Part shown: positions 47,002 to 56,445 of the stretch, one piece after another
How the letters are laid out: the number at the start of each line of letters is the position of its first letter
How positions within the stretch are numbered: position 1 is the stretch's first letter
Source: Gordonia hydrophobica NBRC 16057
GTDB lineage: Bacteria; Actinomycetota; Actinomycetes; Mycobacteriales; Mycobacteriaceae
Assembly (NCBI RefSeq): GCF_001592365.1
Contig: NZ_BCWU01000002.1
Span: 248,001-312,000 of the forward strand
Direction of reading: 5' to 3'
DNA: 64,000 nucleotides
Translations under genes and position numbers: made by a program
The notes under the pieces: generated by a model
Databases searched by the model: none
The model's input: the letters and a program-made list of their open reading frames with translations, nothing else
What the model was told of the DNA's origin: nothing

Positions 47002-47048
47002 TTCCACCGTTGTCCGAGCCCCGCTGCGGGGCCCGGACAACGGTGGAA
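47002..47048. terminator. 47-base near-perfect palindrome
   Basis: TTCCACCGTTGTCCG and its exact complement enclose an inner GCCCCGC-T-GCGGGGC stem, with one A/C mismatch pair between the two. It begins ten bases after the acyl-CoA synthetase stop on the minus strand, so termination or mRNA 3'-end protection is likely. There is no T-run. Confidence 0.75.
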
Positions 47049-47058
47049 GCAGCAGAAG

Positions 47059-48750
47059 TCAGTTCACCAGGTCTTCGTACCGGTACTCGGTCGGGATCTC
47101 CTCGCCGGCCGACGACGCCGCCGACTCACGCTGCTGCAGTTCGACGCGGCGGATCTTGCCGGAGATCGTCTTCGGCAGTTCGTAGAACTCGACGCGGCGA
47201 ACCTTGAGATAGGGCGCCAGGTGATCGCGGGCGTACTCCATGATCGTCTTCGCGGTCTCGGCGTTCGCCTCCCAGCCCGCGGCGAGCGTGACGTACGCCT
47301 TCGGGACCGCGAGGCGCGTCTCGTCGGGCTGCGGCACGATGGCCGCTTCGACGACGGCCGGGTGCTCGATGAGGACGCTCTCGAGCTCGAACGGCGAGAC
47401 CTTGTAGTCGGACGACTTGAAGACGTCGTCGGTGCGGCCGATGTAGGTGATGTAGCCGTTCTCGTCACGGGAGGCCACGTCGCCCGTGTGGTAGTAGCCG
47501 CCCGCCATGACGGCGTCGTTGCGTTCCGGGTCGCCGAGGTACCCGGTCATCAGGTTGAGCGGCCGGGTGGTCAGATCGAGGCAGATCTCGCCCTCGTCGG
47601 CGAGCTCACCGGTCACCGGGTCGACGAGGACGACGGGAACCCCGGGCATCGGGCGGCCCATCGATCCCGCCTTGAGCGGCTGGCCCGACGTGTTCGCGAT
47701 CTGGAGCGTGGTCTCGGTCTGGCCGTAGCCGTCGCGGATCACCAGACCCCATGCTTCCTCGACGCGCCGGATCACGTCGGGGTTGAGCGGCTCACCCGCA
47801 CCGAGGATCTCGCGCAGACCGGACGGCTTCTGCCCGAGGTCGGCCTGGATCAGCATGCGCCACACGGTCGGCGGAGCGCAGAAGGTGTTGACCTGCGCGC
47901 GATCGAGCTGGTGCATGAGCGCCGCGGCGTCGAACCGCGAGTAGTTGTAGACGAAGATGGTGGCCTCGGCGATCCACGGCGCGAAGAACAGACTCCAGGC
48001 GTGCTTGGCCCAGCCGGGCGAGCTGATGGTGAGGTGGACGTCGCCGGGCTTCACGCCGATCCACGCCATGGTGGTGAAGTGCCCGACGGCGTAGCTGATC
48101 TGCGAGTGCGCGACCAGCTTCGGCTTGCTGGTGGTGCCGGAGGTGAAGTAGATGAGCATGGTGTCGTCGACGTCGGTGGTCGTGGTGAACGGCCGGGCGG
48201 ACTCGGCGTCGGCACTGGCGGCGTACGACGTCCAGCCGTCGGCGTCGCCGCCGACGACGATGCGTCGGTAGTCGCCCGGGACGGCGTCGAACTTCGCGGT
48301 GTCGCCGACGTTCGCGATGACGGTCCCCGCTCCGCCGCGCTCGATGCGGTCGATGAGGTCGGCGGGGCCCAGCGCCGCGGTGGTCGGCATGACGATGGCG
48401 CCGAGCTTCGCGATCGCGAGCATCAATTCCCAGAGCTCCACCTGGTTGCCGAGCATCAGGATGACCCGGTCGCCCTTGCCGACGCCGAGGCTCTGCAACC
48501 AGGTGGCGACACGATCGGAGTTCGCGGCCATCTCGTCGAAGGTCACCGTGACTTCGGAGCCGTCCTCTTCGGTGATCCAGAGTGCGCGGCGCTGGTTGCC
48601 GCGGGCGAAGGCGTCGAACCAGTCGATCGCCCAGTTGAAGGAGCCGGTGATCTCGGGCCACTGGAACTCGGCGACGGCACGGTCGTAGTCGCCGATGAGA
48701 TCGATCATGGTGTCCCGGCTGGCGCGGTAGCGGTCAGTGTTCGTGGTCAT
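47059..48750 (-). CDS. Acyl-CoA synthetase (AMP-binding)
   Basis: A 563-residue adenylate-forming enzyme that activates a carboxylic acid to its acyl-CoA. Motifs are YFTSGTTSKPKL (P-loop-like A3), GYGQTETT (A5), YHTGDVASRDENGYITYIGR (A7-A8) and the C-terminal catalytic lysine in PKTISGKIRR. PGWAKHAWSLFFAPW is typical of the medium-chain/acetoacetyl group. ATG 48,750 (MTTNTDRY) is the preferred start; 48,786 adds 12 residues. A 47-base palindrome follows its stop. The chain length of the substrate cannot be told. Confidence 0.9.
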   Translation of the reverse strand: MTTNTDRYRASRDTMIDLIGDYDRAVAEFQWPEITGSFNWAIDWFDAFARGNQRRALWITEEDGSEVTVTFDEMAANSDRVATWLQSLGVGKGDRVILMLGNQVELWELMLAIAKLGAIVMPTTAALGPADLIDRIERGGAGTVIANVGDTAKFDAVPGDYRRIVVGGDADGWTSYAASADAESARPFTTTTDVDDTMLIYFTSGTTSKPKLVAHSQISYAVGHFTTMAWIGVKPGDVHLTISSPGWAKHAWSLFFAPWIAEATIFVYNYSRFDAAALMHQLDRAQVNTFCAPPTVWRMLIQADLGQKPSGLREILGAGEPLNPDVIRRVEEAWGLVIRDGYGQTETTLQIANTSGQPLKAGSMGRPMPGVPVVLVDPVTGELADEGEICLDLTTRPLNLMTGYLGDPERNDAVMAGGYYHTGDVASRDENGYITYIGRTDDVFKSSDYKVSPFELESVLIEHPAVVEAAIVPQPDETRLAVPKAYVTLAAGWEANAETAKTIMEYARDHLAPYLKVRRVEFYELPKTISGKIRRVELQQRESAASSAGEEIPTEYRYEDLVN

Positions 48751-48816
48751 GATCACATGATCCATGTCACAGCGGACGGTGACCACCCTCCGAAGAGGGG
48801 TGCGGAGCAGCCGGCC

Positions 48817-49359
48817 TCACCCCGCGAACAGCGCGCCCATCGTGGTCTGCCCGTCCAACGCCTCCCGAATGATGTCGGCGTGCCCACAGTGGTGCGCCGT
48901 CTCTCGAAGCAAGTGCAGTACCAGCTTGCGGACACTCCACCATTCCCGCTCCGGCTGCCACGGCGCCGTCGGCTGGGGAATCACATCGTCGAGGCAAGCC
49001 ACTTCGGCGATGACGCGATCGAACTCGGCCGACGAGCGCGCGTAGTCGTCGAGCGCGCCGGCGAGCGTCTCGTGCTCGCCCAGCACATACGCCTCTTCCA
49101 GCGCAGTCATGTCGAGCTCGGCGTTCTCGTCGCGCTCAACGATCTCGCCGGCCATGCCCGACTGCACGTGGGCAACGTGCTTGATCAAGCCGCCGACAGT
49201 GAGGTCACTGACCGTCGACGTGGTCCGCGCTTGGGCTTCGGTTAGTCCGCGTGCGGTGATCGCCAGCAGCGCGCGCTGGTCGGCGAGGAGAGTCAACAGA
49301 TCCGCTCGCTCGGCATCGAGATCGTAGGTCAGGGTCACGGGGGTGTACGTACCGGCCAT
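48817..49359 (-). CDS. DinB/DUF664 family protein
   Basis: A 180-residue four-helix protein of the DinB/YfiT-like superfamily (DUF664). The three metal-ligand histidines are visible: GGLIKHVAHVQ early, and LHLLRETAHHCGHADIIRE near the end. Related proteins are mycothiol- or bacillithiol-dependent transferases, a plausible role in this mycothiol-producing lineage. The start is ATG 49,359 after AAAGGCG. It stands between the acyl-CoA synthetase and ackA. Confidence 0.85.
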   Translation of the reverse strand: MAGTYTPVTLTYDLDAERADLLTLLADQRALLAITARGLTEAQARTTSTVSDLTVGGLIKHVAHVQSGMAGEIVERDENAELDMTALEEAYVLGEHETLAGALDDYARSSAEFDRVIAEVACLDDVIPQPTAPWQPEREWWSVRKLVLHLLRETAHHCGHADIIREALDGQTTMGALFAG

Positions 49360-49446
49360 GATGGCGCCTTTCGGTGGTCCTCGGGTATTCCAAGGTCCAC
49401 GCTATGGCGCATACCGGCCAGCATCTGTCCTCTTTGACGAGGAGGG

Positions 49447-50658
49447 TCAACTCCCGTACGCGACCTCCATCGCCTGCCGAGCGATCGCCAACTCCTCATT
49501 GGTCGGAACGACGAGCACGGTGATCGCCGACGCGTCGGTCGAGATGACCCGCGGCTCGGCGGACCGTATCGCGTTGCGCTCGGCATCGATCTCGATGCCG
49601 TAGTTCTCCAGGCCGGCGAGGGAGTCGGCGCGGACGGGCGCCGCGTTCTCGCCGACGCCTGCGGTGAACACGATGGCATCGACGCGACCGAGCTCGATCA
49701 TGTAGGCGCCGATGTAGCGGCGGAGTCGGTGCAGGTAGACGTCGTACGCGCGCTGCGCGGACTCGTCGCCGGCGTCGGCGCGTTCGAGGACCGAGCGGAA
49801 GTCGTTCTCGCCGCACAGCCCCTTGAGACCTGAGCGCTTGTTGACGAGGGTGTCGATGTCGTCGATCGACATGCCCGCCACCCGTGCGAGCTGGAAGACG
49901 ATGCCCGCGTCGATGTCGCCGGTGCGGGTGCCCATCACCAGTCCCTCGACCGGCGTCATGCCCATGGTCGTGTCGATCGGCCGCCCGGCGGCCACCGCCG
50001 ACATGGAGGCGCCGTTGCCGAGGTGCAGGACGATCTGATTGAGCTCGTCGTACCCGCGGCCGAGGGTCTCGGCCGTCTTGCGCGACACGTATTCGTGGCT
50101 GGTTCCGTGGAAGCCGTAGCGGCGGATCGCGTACTCGTCGGCGACGGCGGCGTCGAGCGCGTAGGTCGCGGCGGCGTCGGGCAGGTCGTGGAAGAAGGCG
50201 GTGTCGAACACCGCGACGGCCGGAACCTCCGGCAGCAGCGCGGTGACGGCGTTGATGCCGACCAGGTTCGCCGGATTGTGCAGGGGTGCGAGCGGACAGA
50301 TCCGCTCGATCTCGCTGCGCACGGTGCCGTTGATGAGTGTGGGTTCGAAGAACGACCGTCCGCCGTGCACCACACGATGTCCGACGGCGGCCAGACCCGA
50401 GTCGGCGACGTCGACGCCGTCGGCCGCGAACAGGTCGAGAACCGCAGCGATGGCGGCGTCATGATCGGCGAGCGCGCCGTCGACCACCACCTCCTGCCCC
50501 CGATACCAGTGCTTGATCCGCGACTGCCCCTCGCCGATCTGCTCGGCGAGACCGTCGGCGATCACCTCCTCGGTGCGCGGGTCCAGGACCTGGTATTTCA
50601 GGGACGACGACCCCGCGTTGACCACCAGGACACTGCCGTCGATCGGCGTCACGCTCAT
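49447..50658 (-). CDS. ackA: Acetate kinase
   Basis: A 403-residue enzyme interconverting acetyl phosphate plus ADP with acetate plus ATP. It shows VLVVNAGSSSLKYQV at the N-terminus, HRVVHGG, FGFHGTSHEYVSR-type RYGFHGTSHEYV, LGNGASMSAV and VFTAGVGENA. Its ATG overlaps the end of pta by four bases (ATGA), as in mycobacteria. Together they form the acetate activation/overflow pathway. Confidence 0.97.
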   Translation of the reverse strand: MSVTPIDGSVLVVNAGSSSLKYQVLDPRTEEVIADGLAEQIGEGQSRIKHWYRGQEVVVDGALADHDAAIAAVLDLFAADGVDVADSGLAAVGHRVVHGGRSFFEPTLINGTVRSEIERICPLAPLHNPANLVGINAVTALLPEVPAVAVFDTAFFHDLPDAAATYALDAAVADEYAIRRYGFHGTSHEYVSRKTAETLGRGYDELNQIVLHLGNGASMSAVAAGRPIDTTMGMTPVEGLVMGTRTGDIDAGIVFQLARVAGMSIDDIDTLVNKRSGLKGLCGENDFRSVLERADAGDESAQRAYDVYLHRLRRYIGAYMIELGRVDAIVFTAGVGENAAPVRADSLAGLENYGIEIDAERNAIRSAEPRVISTDASAITVLVVPTNEELAIARQAMEVAYGS

Positions 50659-52757
50659 GCGTCGCTCCCCTTCTGCATCTTCTTGTTGTTCTGCGCCTGG
50701 ATGGCGGTGATCGCGACCGTGTTGACGATGTCGGAGACCAGTGCGCCGCGCGAGAGGTCGTTCATCGGCTTGTTGAGGCCCTGCAGCACCGGGCCGATCG
50801 CGACGGCGCCCGCACTGCGCTGCACCGCCTTGTACGTGTTGTTGCCGGTGTTGAGGTCGGGGAAGATCAAGACCGTCGCGCGGCCCGCCACCGGGGAGTC
50901 CGGCATCTTCGACGCCGCCACCGACGGTTCGACGGCCGCGTCGTACTGGATGGGCCCCTCGACGAGGAGTTCCGGCGCGCGCTCACGGACCAGGTCCGTC
51001 GCGGTCGCGACCTTCTCCACGTCTTTGCCGGAACCGGATCCACCGGTGGAGTACGAGAGCATCGCCACCCGCTGCTCGATCCCGAACGCGGCCGCGGTCT
51101 CCGCCGACGACATCGCGATGTCAGCCAGCTCCTCAGCGGTCGGATCCGGCACCACCGCGCAGTCCCCATACGTGAGGACCTTGTCCGACAGACACATGAA
51201 GAACACGCTCGAGACCGTCGACACGCCGGGCACGGTCTTGATGATCTCGAACGCCGGCCGGATGGTCTGGGCGGTGGTGTGGACCGCGCCCGAGACCATG
51301 CCGTCCACGCGGCCGGTGTGCAGCAGCATGGTGCCGAAGTACGATTCGTCGCGCACCACCTCGGACGCCCGCTCCAAGGTCATGCCCTTGTGCTTGCGCA
51401 GTTCCACGTAGAGGGGCGCGAACTCGTCGGCGAGCGGCGAGGTGGCCGGGTCGATGATCTCGACCTCGGAGAAGTCGATGCCCAGTTCGGCGGCACGACG
51501 TCGGACGGTGTCCGGATCACCGAGGATGGTCAAGGTCGCGACGCGTCGTCGGAGCAGCCGTTCGGCAGCGCGCAGGATGCGGTCGTCGTTGCCCTCGGGG
51601 AGCACGATCCGCTGCGGATCGGACTTCGCCTGCGTGAGCAATTGGTACTCGAACATCTGCGGCGTCACGACGTCGGGCTTGTGCAGGTCGAGTTCGGCGA
51701 GCAGCTCTCGCGGCGACACGTACTGCTCCATGAGGCCGATCGCGGCGTCGATCTTCCGGAACGAGCCGCGCGCCATGGCGCCGCGGGTGTTCGACGCGGT
51801 CCGCGCGGTCTCGTAGGTTCCGTGTTCGCAGGCGATGATCGGAAGCGTCGGGCGCAGCCCCTTGACGAGCGCGTCGATCATCGGGTGCGGACGCAGACCG
51901 CCGTTGATGACGATGCCCGCCAGTCGCGGGAACCCTTCCGCTGCGTCGGCGTTCACCAGAGCGAGCAGGACGTCGGAACGGTCGGCGGGAGCGATCACCA
52001 CCATCGACTCGCTGAGCCGTTCCAGGATGTGTTCGACGGTCATGCCGCCGACCATCACTTCGAGGGCCTCGCGATCCAGCAGATCCACGTCGCCCGAGTA
52101 GAGGGTGCCCTCAAGGGCGTCGCACAGCTCGGCCATCGTCGGGGCGACGAGGAGCGGCTCCTCGGGCAGCGCCCACGAGCGGATGCCGGTGCCCTGCAAC
52201 GCCGCCTCCACCGCCGCCCGGGCGTCCGGGTCGCAGCGATTGGCGACGATGCCGACGGTGCTGGCATGCGCGGACTTGATGTCGGCGAGCAGCAGTTCGG
52301 CGACCGCCTTCACCTCCGCGGGCGACCGCTCGAAAGCCTTGACCACCAGGATGATCGGCGCCGAGAGGTTGGCCGCGATGCGGGCGTTGAAGCTCAGTTC
52401 CGACGGCGACGCGATGTCGGTGTAGTCCGACCCGATCACCAGCACGTTGTCGCACTGCTCGGCGACGGCGTGGTAGCGAGCGACGATCTCACCGATCGCC
52501 GCGTCGGGGTCGGCGTGCACGTCGTCGTAGTGGACGCCGATGCACTGCTCGTACGGGATCTCGACCGACGCATACTGATGAAGCAGGTCGAGGATGTAGT
52601 CGCCCTCGTCCGCGGAGCCGCGGGAGATGGGGCGGAACACGCCCACACGACCGCCGGCGGCGGTCAGCACCATCAGGGCACCGAGTGCGACGGTCGACTT
52701 TCCGGTGTCGCCTTCTGCGGACGCGACGTAGATGCTGCGGGCGCTGGTGCCACTCAT
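50655..52757 (-). CDS. pta: Phosphate acetyltransferase
   Basis: A 700-residue enzyme transferring acetyl between CoA and phosphate. It is the long form: an N-terminal P-loop BioD-like domain (SAEGDTGKSTVALGAL), a DRTGG domain in the middle, and the C-terminal catalytic PTA domain (RIVLPEGNDDRILRAAERLL, VDGMVSGAVHTTAQTIRPA, SYSTGGSGSGKDVEKV, LIFPDLNTGNNTYKA). The ATG at 52,757 fits. It is the first gene of pta-ackA, 27 bases after a TetR gene on the same strand. Confidence 0.97.
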   Translation of the reverse strand: MSGTSARSIYVASAEGDTGKSTVALGALMVLTAAGGRVGVFRPISRGSADEGDYILDLLHQYASVEIPYEQCIGVHYDDVHADPDAAIGEIVARYHAVAEQCDNVLVIGSDYTDIASPSELSFNARIAANLSAPIILVVKAFERSPAEVKAVAELLLADIKSAHASTVGIVANRCDPDARAAVEAALQGTGIRSWALPEEPLLVAPTMAELCDALEGTLYSGDVDLLDREALEVMVGGMTVEHILERLSESMVVIAPADRSDVLLALVNADAAEGFPRLAGIVINGGLRPHPMIDALVKGLRPTLPIIACEHGTYETARTASNTRGAMARGSFRKIDAAIGLMEQYVSPRELLAELDLHKPDVVTPQMFEYQLLTQAKSDPQRIVLPEGNDDRILRAAERLLRRRVATLTILGDPDTVRRRAAELGIDFSEVEIIDPATSPLADEFAPLYVELRKHKGMTLERASEVVRDESYFGTMLLHTGRVDGMVSGAVHTTAQTIRPAFEIIKTVPGVSTVSSVFFMCLSDKVLTYGDCAVVPDPTAEELADIAMSSAETAAAFGIEQRVAMLSYSTGGSGSGKDVEKVATATDLVRERAPELLVEGPIQYDAAVEPSVAASKMPDSPVAGRATVLIFPDLNTGNNTYKAVQRSAGAVAIGPVLQGLNKPMNDLSRGALVSDIVNTVAITAIQAQNNKKMQKGSDA

Positions 52758-52784
52758 GGCTCCGACAGTACTGGGTCGACGCCG

Positions 52785-53333
52785 TCAGCGAATGACGGCA
52801 CGCACCACCAGATCCGCGATCTCGTCGTCAGACAGCACGCTCTCCGGAACCAGCATGCACGAGTACACGATCCGCACCGTGAACTCGCTGCCCGCGCGGG
52901 CATTCGGGTACAGCGCCGCGATTTCGTCCGGCTCGGCGTCGGGCAGCGTGGCGTCGACGATGAGGTCGATGAGCGACGGGCCCTCGGAGTCTTTGGTGCT
53001 GATGAGTGCGCGGAGCACCTCTTCGGGTTCGTTGCGCAGGACGTACTGCAGGGCCTCGTGTTCCCGGATGTATTCCAGGCTGTGGCGGACGCGGGCCCGC
53101 ACGCGGTCGGCGGGGTCGTCGTGCTCCTGACCCCACGCATGGAGGTGGACGCGGAGTTGTTCGAGTTCGCGCGACATGATGGCGGCGACGAGTGCGTCGC
53201 GCCCACCGAACATGCGGTAGGCGGTGGCGCGCGCGACGCCCGCCTGCCGCGCCACCGACGTCAAGCTGAGGGCCTTGGCGCCGAAGCGCGACACCAGCGC
53301 CACTCCGACATCCACCATCCGGTCACGATCCAT
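52785..53333 (-). CDS. TetR-family regulator
   Basis: A 182-residue regulator. The N-terminal helix-turn-helix (FGAKALSLTSVARQAGVARATAYRMFGGRDALVAAI) is typical TetR; the C-terminal ligand domain is not diagnostic. It lies directly upstream of pta-ackA on the same strand and could be co-transcribed with them, which might make it a repressor of acetate metabolism. That link is by position only. Confidence 0.87.
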   Translation of the reverse strand: MDRDRMVDVGVALVSRFGAKALSLTSVARQAGVARATAYRMFGGRDALVAAIMSRELEQLRVHLHAWGQEHDDPADRVRARVRHSLEYIREHEALQYVLRNEPEEVLRALISTKDSEGPSLIDLIVDATLPDAEPDEIAALYPNARAGSEFTVRIVYSCMLVPESVLSDDEIADLVVRAVIR

Positions 53334-53378
53334 GAGGTAAACGGTATCGAATCCGGAACCGCGGTCTGGAGCGGTCCG

Positions 53379-53780
53379 CTATTCCTCGTCGAGGTAGTGC
53401 ATCGCCGCTTCTTCGGCAGATGCACCCGCACCGTCGACGCCTGCGTCGCTGGCGAGCATCTGACTGTCCACGTCGACGCCGAACCCCGCGTCGGGAGCGA
53501 TCAGCCGCCCGGCGCGACGATTCCCGACCTCGCTGCGTTCCGGATAGTCCGGGTCCTCGGCGCCGTCCTCGCCGTCGTCGTACGACGTGTCCGGCTCCTC
53601 CTCGGCGAGCCGAGCGTCGAGCGTCTCGTGCTCGTGACTGCCGGGTGCGTAGTCGGGCGGTGAGTAGCCGCGGTCCAGGACGTCGCCCACCTCCGCGTCC
53701 TCGAGGGTGTCCTCGGGCTGCAGTTGGTCGGTGTCGTCGTGGTCGTATTCACCGCCGTCGTACGAATCCCGCGCGCTCAT
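53379..53780 (-). CDS. DUF5709 acidic protein
   Basis: A 133-residue, very acidic, probably disordered protein matching DUF5709, an actinobacterial family of unknown role. LQPEDTLEDAEVGDVLDRGYSPPD and DARLAEEEPD are characteristic, and the end is EEAAMHYLDEE. ATG 53,780. No signal peptide, membrane segment or cysteine. Confidence 0.85.
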   Translation of the reverse strand: MSARDSYDGGEYDHDDTDQLQPEDTLEDAEVGDVLDRGYSPPDYAPGSHEHETLDARLAEEEPDTSYDDGEDGAEDPDYPERSEVGNRRAGRLIAPDAGFGVDVDSQMLASDAGVDGAGASAEEAAMHYLDEE

Positions 53781-53926
53781 GGCTCCAGGCTAACGCGGAT
53801 GAGACCGCAGAGAGGTCTGGTCGGCGAGGCCCGGTCGACACCTGCTGCCGTCCGCACGGCCGCACCGATCTCCGCTGGTCACTCGGCCACGGACCAGCGA
53901 ATTCGGCTCAGTGGCACAATCGAGGC

Positions 53927-54844
53927 ATGCCGGTGAACATTCCACGGGATCTCCCTGCCCGCGCCGTCCTCGAGGACGAGGGCATCTTCGTGATGTCCGA
54001 CGATCGCGCCCGCTCGCAGGACATCCGGCCGATGCGCATTGCCATCCTGAACCTGATGCCGACCAAGGCGACCACCGAGACCCAGTTGCTGCGCGTGCTG
54101 GGCAGCACGCCGCTGCAGGTGGAGGTGACGTTGCTGCACATGGCCAGCCACGCCTCGCGCAACACCCCGCCCGAGCATCTCGAGGCGTTCTACACCACCT
54201 TCGACGACGTCGCCGACCAGTACTTCGACGGCATGATCGTCACCGGCGCCCCGATCGAGCTGCTGCAGTTCGAGGACGTCGACTACTGGCCCGAGATGAC
54301 CCGGATTCTGGACTGGAGTCGCCGGCACGTCTACTCGACGATGCACATCTGCTGGGGCGCGCAGGCCGCCCTGTACCACCATTACGGCGTGCCGAAGTAC
54401 GAGCTGCCGCACAAGCTGTCGGGCATCTTCGACCACCGGGTGCTGACGCCGCACTCGCCGCTGCTGCACGGAATCGACGATGTTCTGACGGTGCCGCAGT
54501 CGCGCCATACCGATGTGCACGCCGCCGACATCGAAGCGTCCGGCGCCGTCGACGTGCTGGCCGTCGGCGACGACGCGGGCGTGCTGCTCGCCGCGACACC
54601 GGATCTGCGTCAGGTGTTCATCACCGGGCACCCCGAGTACGACCGCGACACCCTGGATCGTGAGTACAAGCGCGACGCGGACGCCGGAATGGACCCGCTG
54701 GTGCCCGCGAACTACTACCCCGACGACGACCCGGCGCGCGAGCCCGCCGTCCGGTGGCGCACCTACGGCGTCACGCTGTACGCCAATTGGCTGAACCACT
54801 GCGTGTACCAGCGCGTTCCGTTCGAGCAGAACGCCGACCTCTGA
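53927..54844 (+). CDS. metA: Homoserine O-acyltransferase MetA
   Basis: A 305-residue class-I glutamine amidotransferase-fold enzyme that acylates homoserine (with acetyl- or succinyl-CoA) in methionine synthesis. Catalytic residues line up with the E. coli enzyme: Cys142 in HICWGAQAALYHH, and His235 and Glu237 in GHPEYD. ILNLMPTKATTETQLLR is also diagnostic. Which acyl donor is used cannot be judged by name, since many MetA proteins are acetyltransferases. The ATG at 53,927 follows GAGGC. No riboswitch is apparent upstream. Confidence 0.93.
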   Translation: MPVNIPRDLPARAVLEDEGIFVMSDDRARSQDIRPMRIAILNLMPTKATTETQLLRVLGSTPLQVEVTLLHMASHASRNTPPEHLEAFYTTFDDVADQYFDGMIVTGAPIELLQFEDVDYWPEMTRILDWSRRHVYSTMHICWGAQAALYHHYGVPKYELPHKLSGIFDHRVLTPHSPLLHGIDDVLTVPQSRHTDVHAADIEASGAVDVLAVGDDAGVLLAATPDLRQVFITGHPEYDRDTLDREYKRDADAGMDPLVPANYYPDDDPAREPAVRWRTYGVTLYANWLNHCVYQRVPFEQNADL

Positions 54845-54856
54845 CCCGGGCGCCGA

Positions 54857-55777
54857 TCAGCGGCGCCACGGTTCGTAGCTGCGCGGGTCCTCGATCGGCT
54901 CCAGATGGATCGTGGGCCGCAGATCGTCGACGGCCTCGTGGAGCGCGTCCTCCACGTCTTCGAGGAGGTCGTGCCCGCGCTGCACGGTCCAGTCCCCCGG
55001 CACCAGCATGTGCATCTGGATGAAGCGCAGGTGTCCCGCCTCCCGTGTGCGGACGTCGTGGAAGTCGACGCCGTCGCCCCGATAGCGGTCCAGGACGGCG
55101 TCCACCGCGGCGCGCTCCTCGTCCGGGATGGCCGTGTCCATCAGCCCCATCGTCGACGCCCGCATCAGCTTGTAGCCGACGAAGATGATGTTGACCGCGA
55201 CGATGATCGCGATGATCGGATCCAGCCGGGTCCAGCCCGTCAGGTACACCGCGCCCACCCCGACGATGACGCCGGCCGTGGTCCACACGTCGGTCATCAG
55301 ATGCTTGCCGTCGGCTTCGAGCGTGAGCGACCGGAACTTCCGTCCGACGCGCATCAACTGCCAGGCGACGAGTCCGTTGATCACCGACGCGAGCACCGAG
55401 ATCGCCAGACCGACACCGACCTGTTCCAACTCGCGCGGAGCGAACAGGCGGTCGACGGCGGTCACGATGATGACGATCGCGGCGATCACGATCATGACGC
55501 CCTCGATGACGGCCGAGAAGTACTCGCTCTTCACGTGCCCGAAGTTGTGGTCGTCGTCGGCGGGCTTCGCGGCGATCCGGAGCGCGAAGAACGCGACGAC
55601 GGCGGCCACCAGATTGACGACCGACTCCGCGGCGTCGGACAGCAGACCCACCGAACCGGTGATCTGCCAGGCGAGGGTCTTGAGCGCGATCACGACGATC
55701 GACGCCGCGATGCTCAGGAGCGCCCACTTGCTCAGGTCACGGGTCTGTTGTTCGGTCACCGGTTCATCATCGCGCAT
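54857..55777 (-). CDS. Cation diffusion facilitator transporter
   Basis: A 306-residue CDF metal exporter with six membrane segments and a C-terminal cytoplasmic domain. SVGLLSDAAESVVNLVAA and the matching DGKHLMTDVWTTAGVIVG carry the metal-binding Asp/His residues. DDDHNFGHVKSEYFS is the typical second-loop motif. FieF/MamM-like; the metal may be Zn, Fe or Mn. ATG 55,777 is used; GTG 55,759 is possible. It converges on metA, with a short GGCGCC hairpin between them. Confidence 0.9.
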   Translation of the reverse strand: MRDDEPVTEQQTRDLSKWALLSIAASIVVIALKTLAWQITGSVGLLSDAAESVVNLVAAVVAFFALRIAAKPADDDHNFGHVKSEYFSAVIEGVMIVIAAIVIIVTAVDRLFAPRELEQVGVGLAISVLASVINGLVAWQLMRVGRKFRSLTLEADGKHLMTDVWTTAGVIVGVGAVYLTGWTRLDPIIAIIVAVNIIFVGYKLMRASTMGLMDTAIPDEERAAVDAVLDRYRGDGVDFHDVRTREAGHLRFIQMHMLVPGDWTVQRGHDLLEDVEDALHEAVDDLRPTIHLEPIEDPRSYEPWRR

Positions 55778-55842
55778 GCACGACGGGTTGGCCCCGCGGT
55801 CGGTTCCACCTGTCGTTCCGCAGGCGATTGAAACTTCTCGGT

Positions 55843-56433
55843 GTGACTGAGATCATAGAAGGCATGCTCGACGAGTTGAACGACCAAGCCCAGGCCGACT
55901 ACGACGCCGGCCAGTTCAGCGCCGCGCTCGCCGGCTTCTCCGTCCTCCGCGAGATCCGTGCCCGAAGGGAGGGCCCGTACTCGGTCAAGTACCTGGCCGC
56001 GGTGCACGACAGCGTCCGCTGCATGTCGCAACTCGAGCGGTGGGCCGACTCCGACCTGCTGTGCAGCGAGCTGCACAGCAAGTACGTGCGAACGCTCGGC
56101 CGCGGTGAGGCCATCACCGTCGACGTCGCCAAGCACTGGGCGTGGTCGATGATGCACTTGCGCGATCTCCGCGCCGCGATCGGCCTCTACCTGACGACCG
56201 CGGACGCCATGTGGGACACGGACGCGGCAGGCGCCGCGCAGTTGATCGGCGCCGCCGCCGCGATTCCCGCGGTCCGCCCGGCAGCGATGGTCTGGAAGGG
56301 CATCGTCGACGGCGTCGCCCTGCGGCATCCCGACGAGCTGCTGAACGTGTTGACGATCTGGACGTCGCGCCTGTCGGCGAACGAATCCGTCGAACCGACG
56401 ATCACGCTCGACGGCTTGGCGATGACGGCGTAG
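55843..56433 (+). CDS. Helical TPR-like protein of unknown function
   Basis: A 196-residue protein with helical repeats reminiscent of tetratricopeptides (LNDQAQADYDAGQFSAALAGFSVL; SVKYLAAVHDSVRCMSQLERW). No catalytic motif, membrane segment or signal is visible. The GTG at 55,843 is preferred to an upstream TTG. It converges on the DUF308 membrane gene and is transcribed away from the CDF gene. Confidence 0.6.
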   Translation: MTEIIEGMLDELNDQAQADYDAGQFSAALAGFSVLREIRARREGPYSVKYLAAVHDSVRCMSQLERWADSDLLCSELHSKYVRTLGRGEAITVDVAKHWAWSMMHLRDLRAAIGLYLTTADAMWDTDAAGAAQLIGAAAAIPAVRPAAMVWKGIVDGVALRHPDELLNVLTIWTSRLSANESVEPTITLDGLAMTA

Positions 56434-56445
56434 GCCGCGCGGGGC

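Noticed and set aside
46594..49245. Very long open frame (883 codons) on the + strand
   Set aside because: It is antisense to the AbiEi-like, acyl-CoA synthetase and DinB genes, with Arg/Asp/Gly-rich low-complexity content typical of G+C-rich shadow frames.
51279..53663. Long + strand frame of 794 codons
   Set aside because: Antisense to pta and the TetR gene; composition and lack of motifs mark it as a shadow.
53420..53926. 169-residue N-terminal extension of MetA
   Set aside because: Antisense to the DUF5709 gene and Arg-rich; Cys142/His235/Glu237 numbering agrees with the start at 53,927.
53781..53926. SAM riboswitch before metA
   Set aside because: I looked for conserved SAM aptamer boxes in the 146-base gap and found none.
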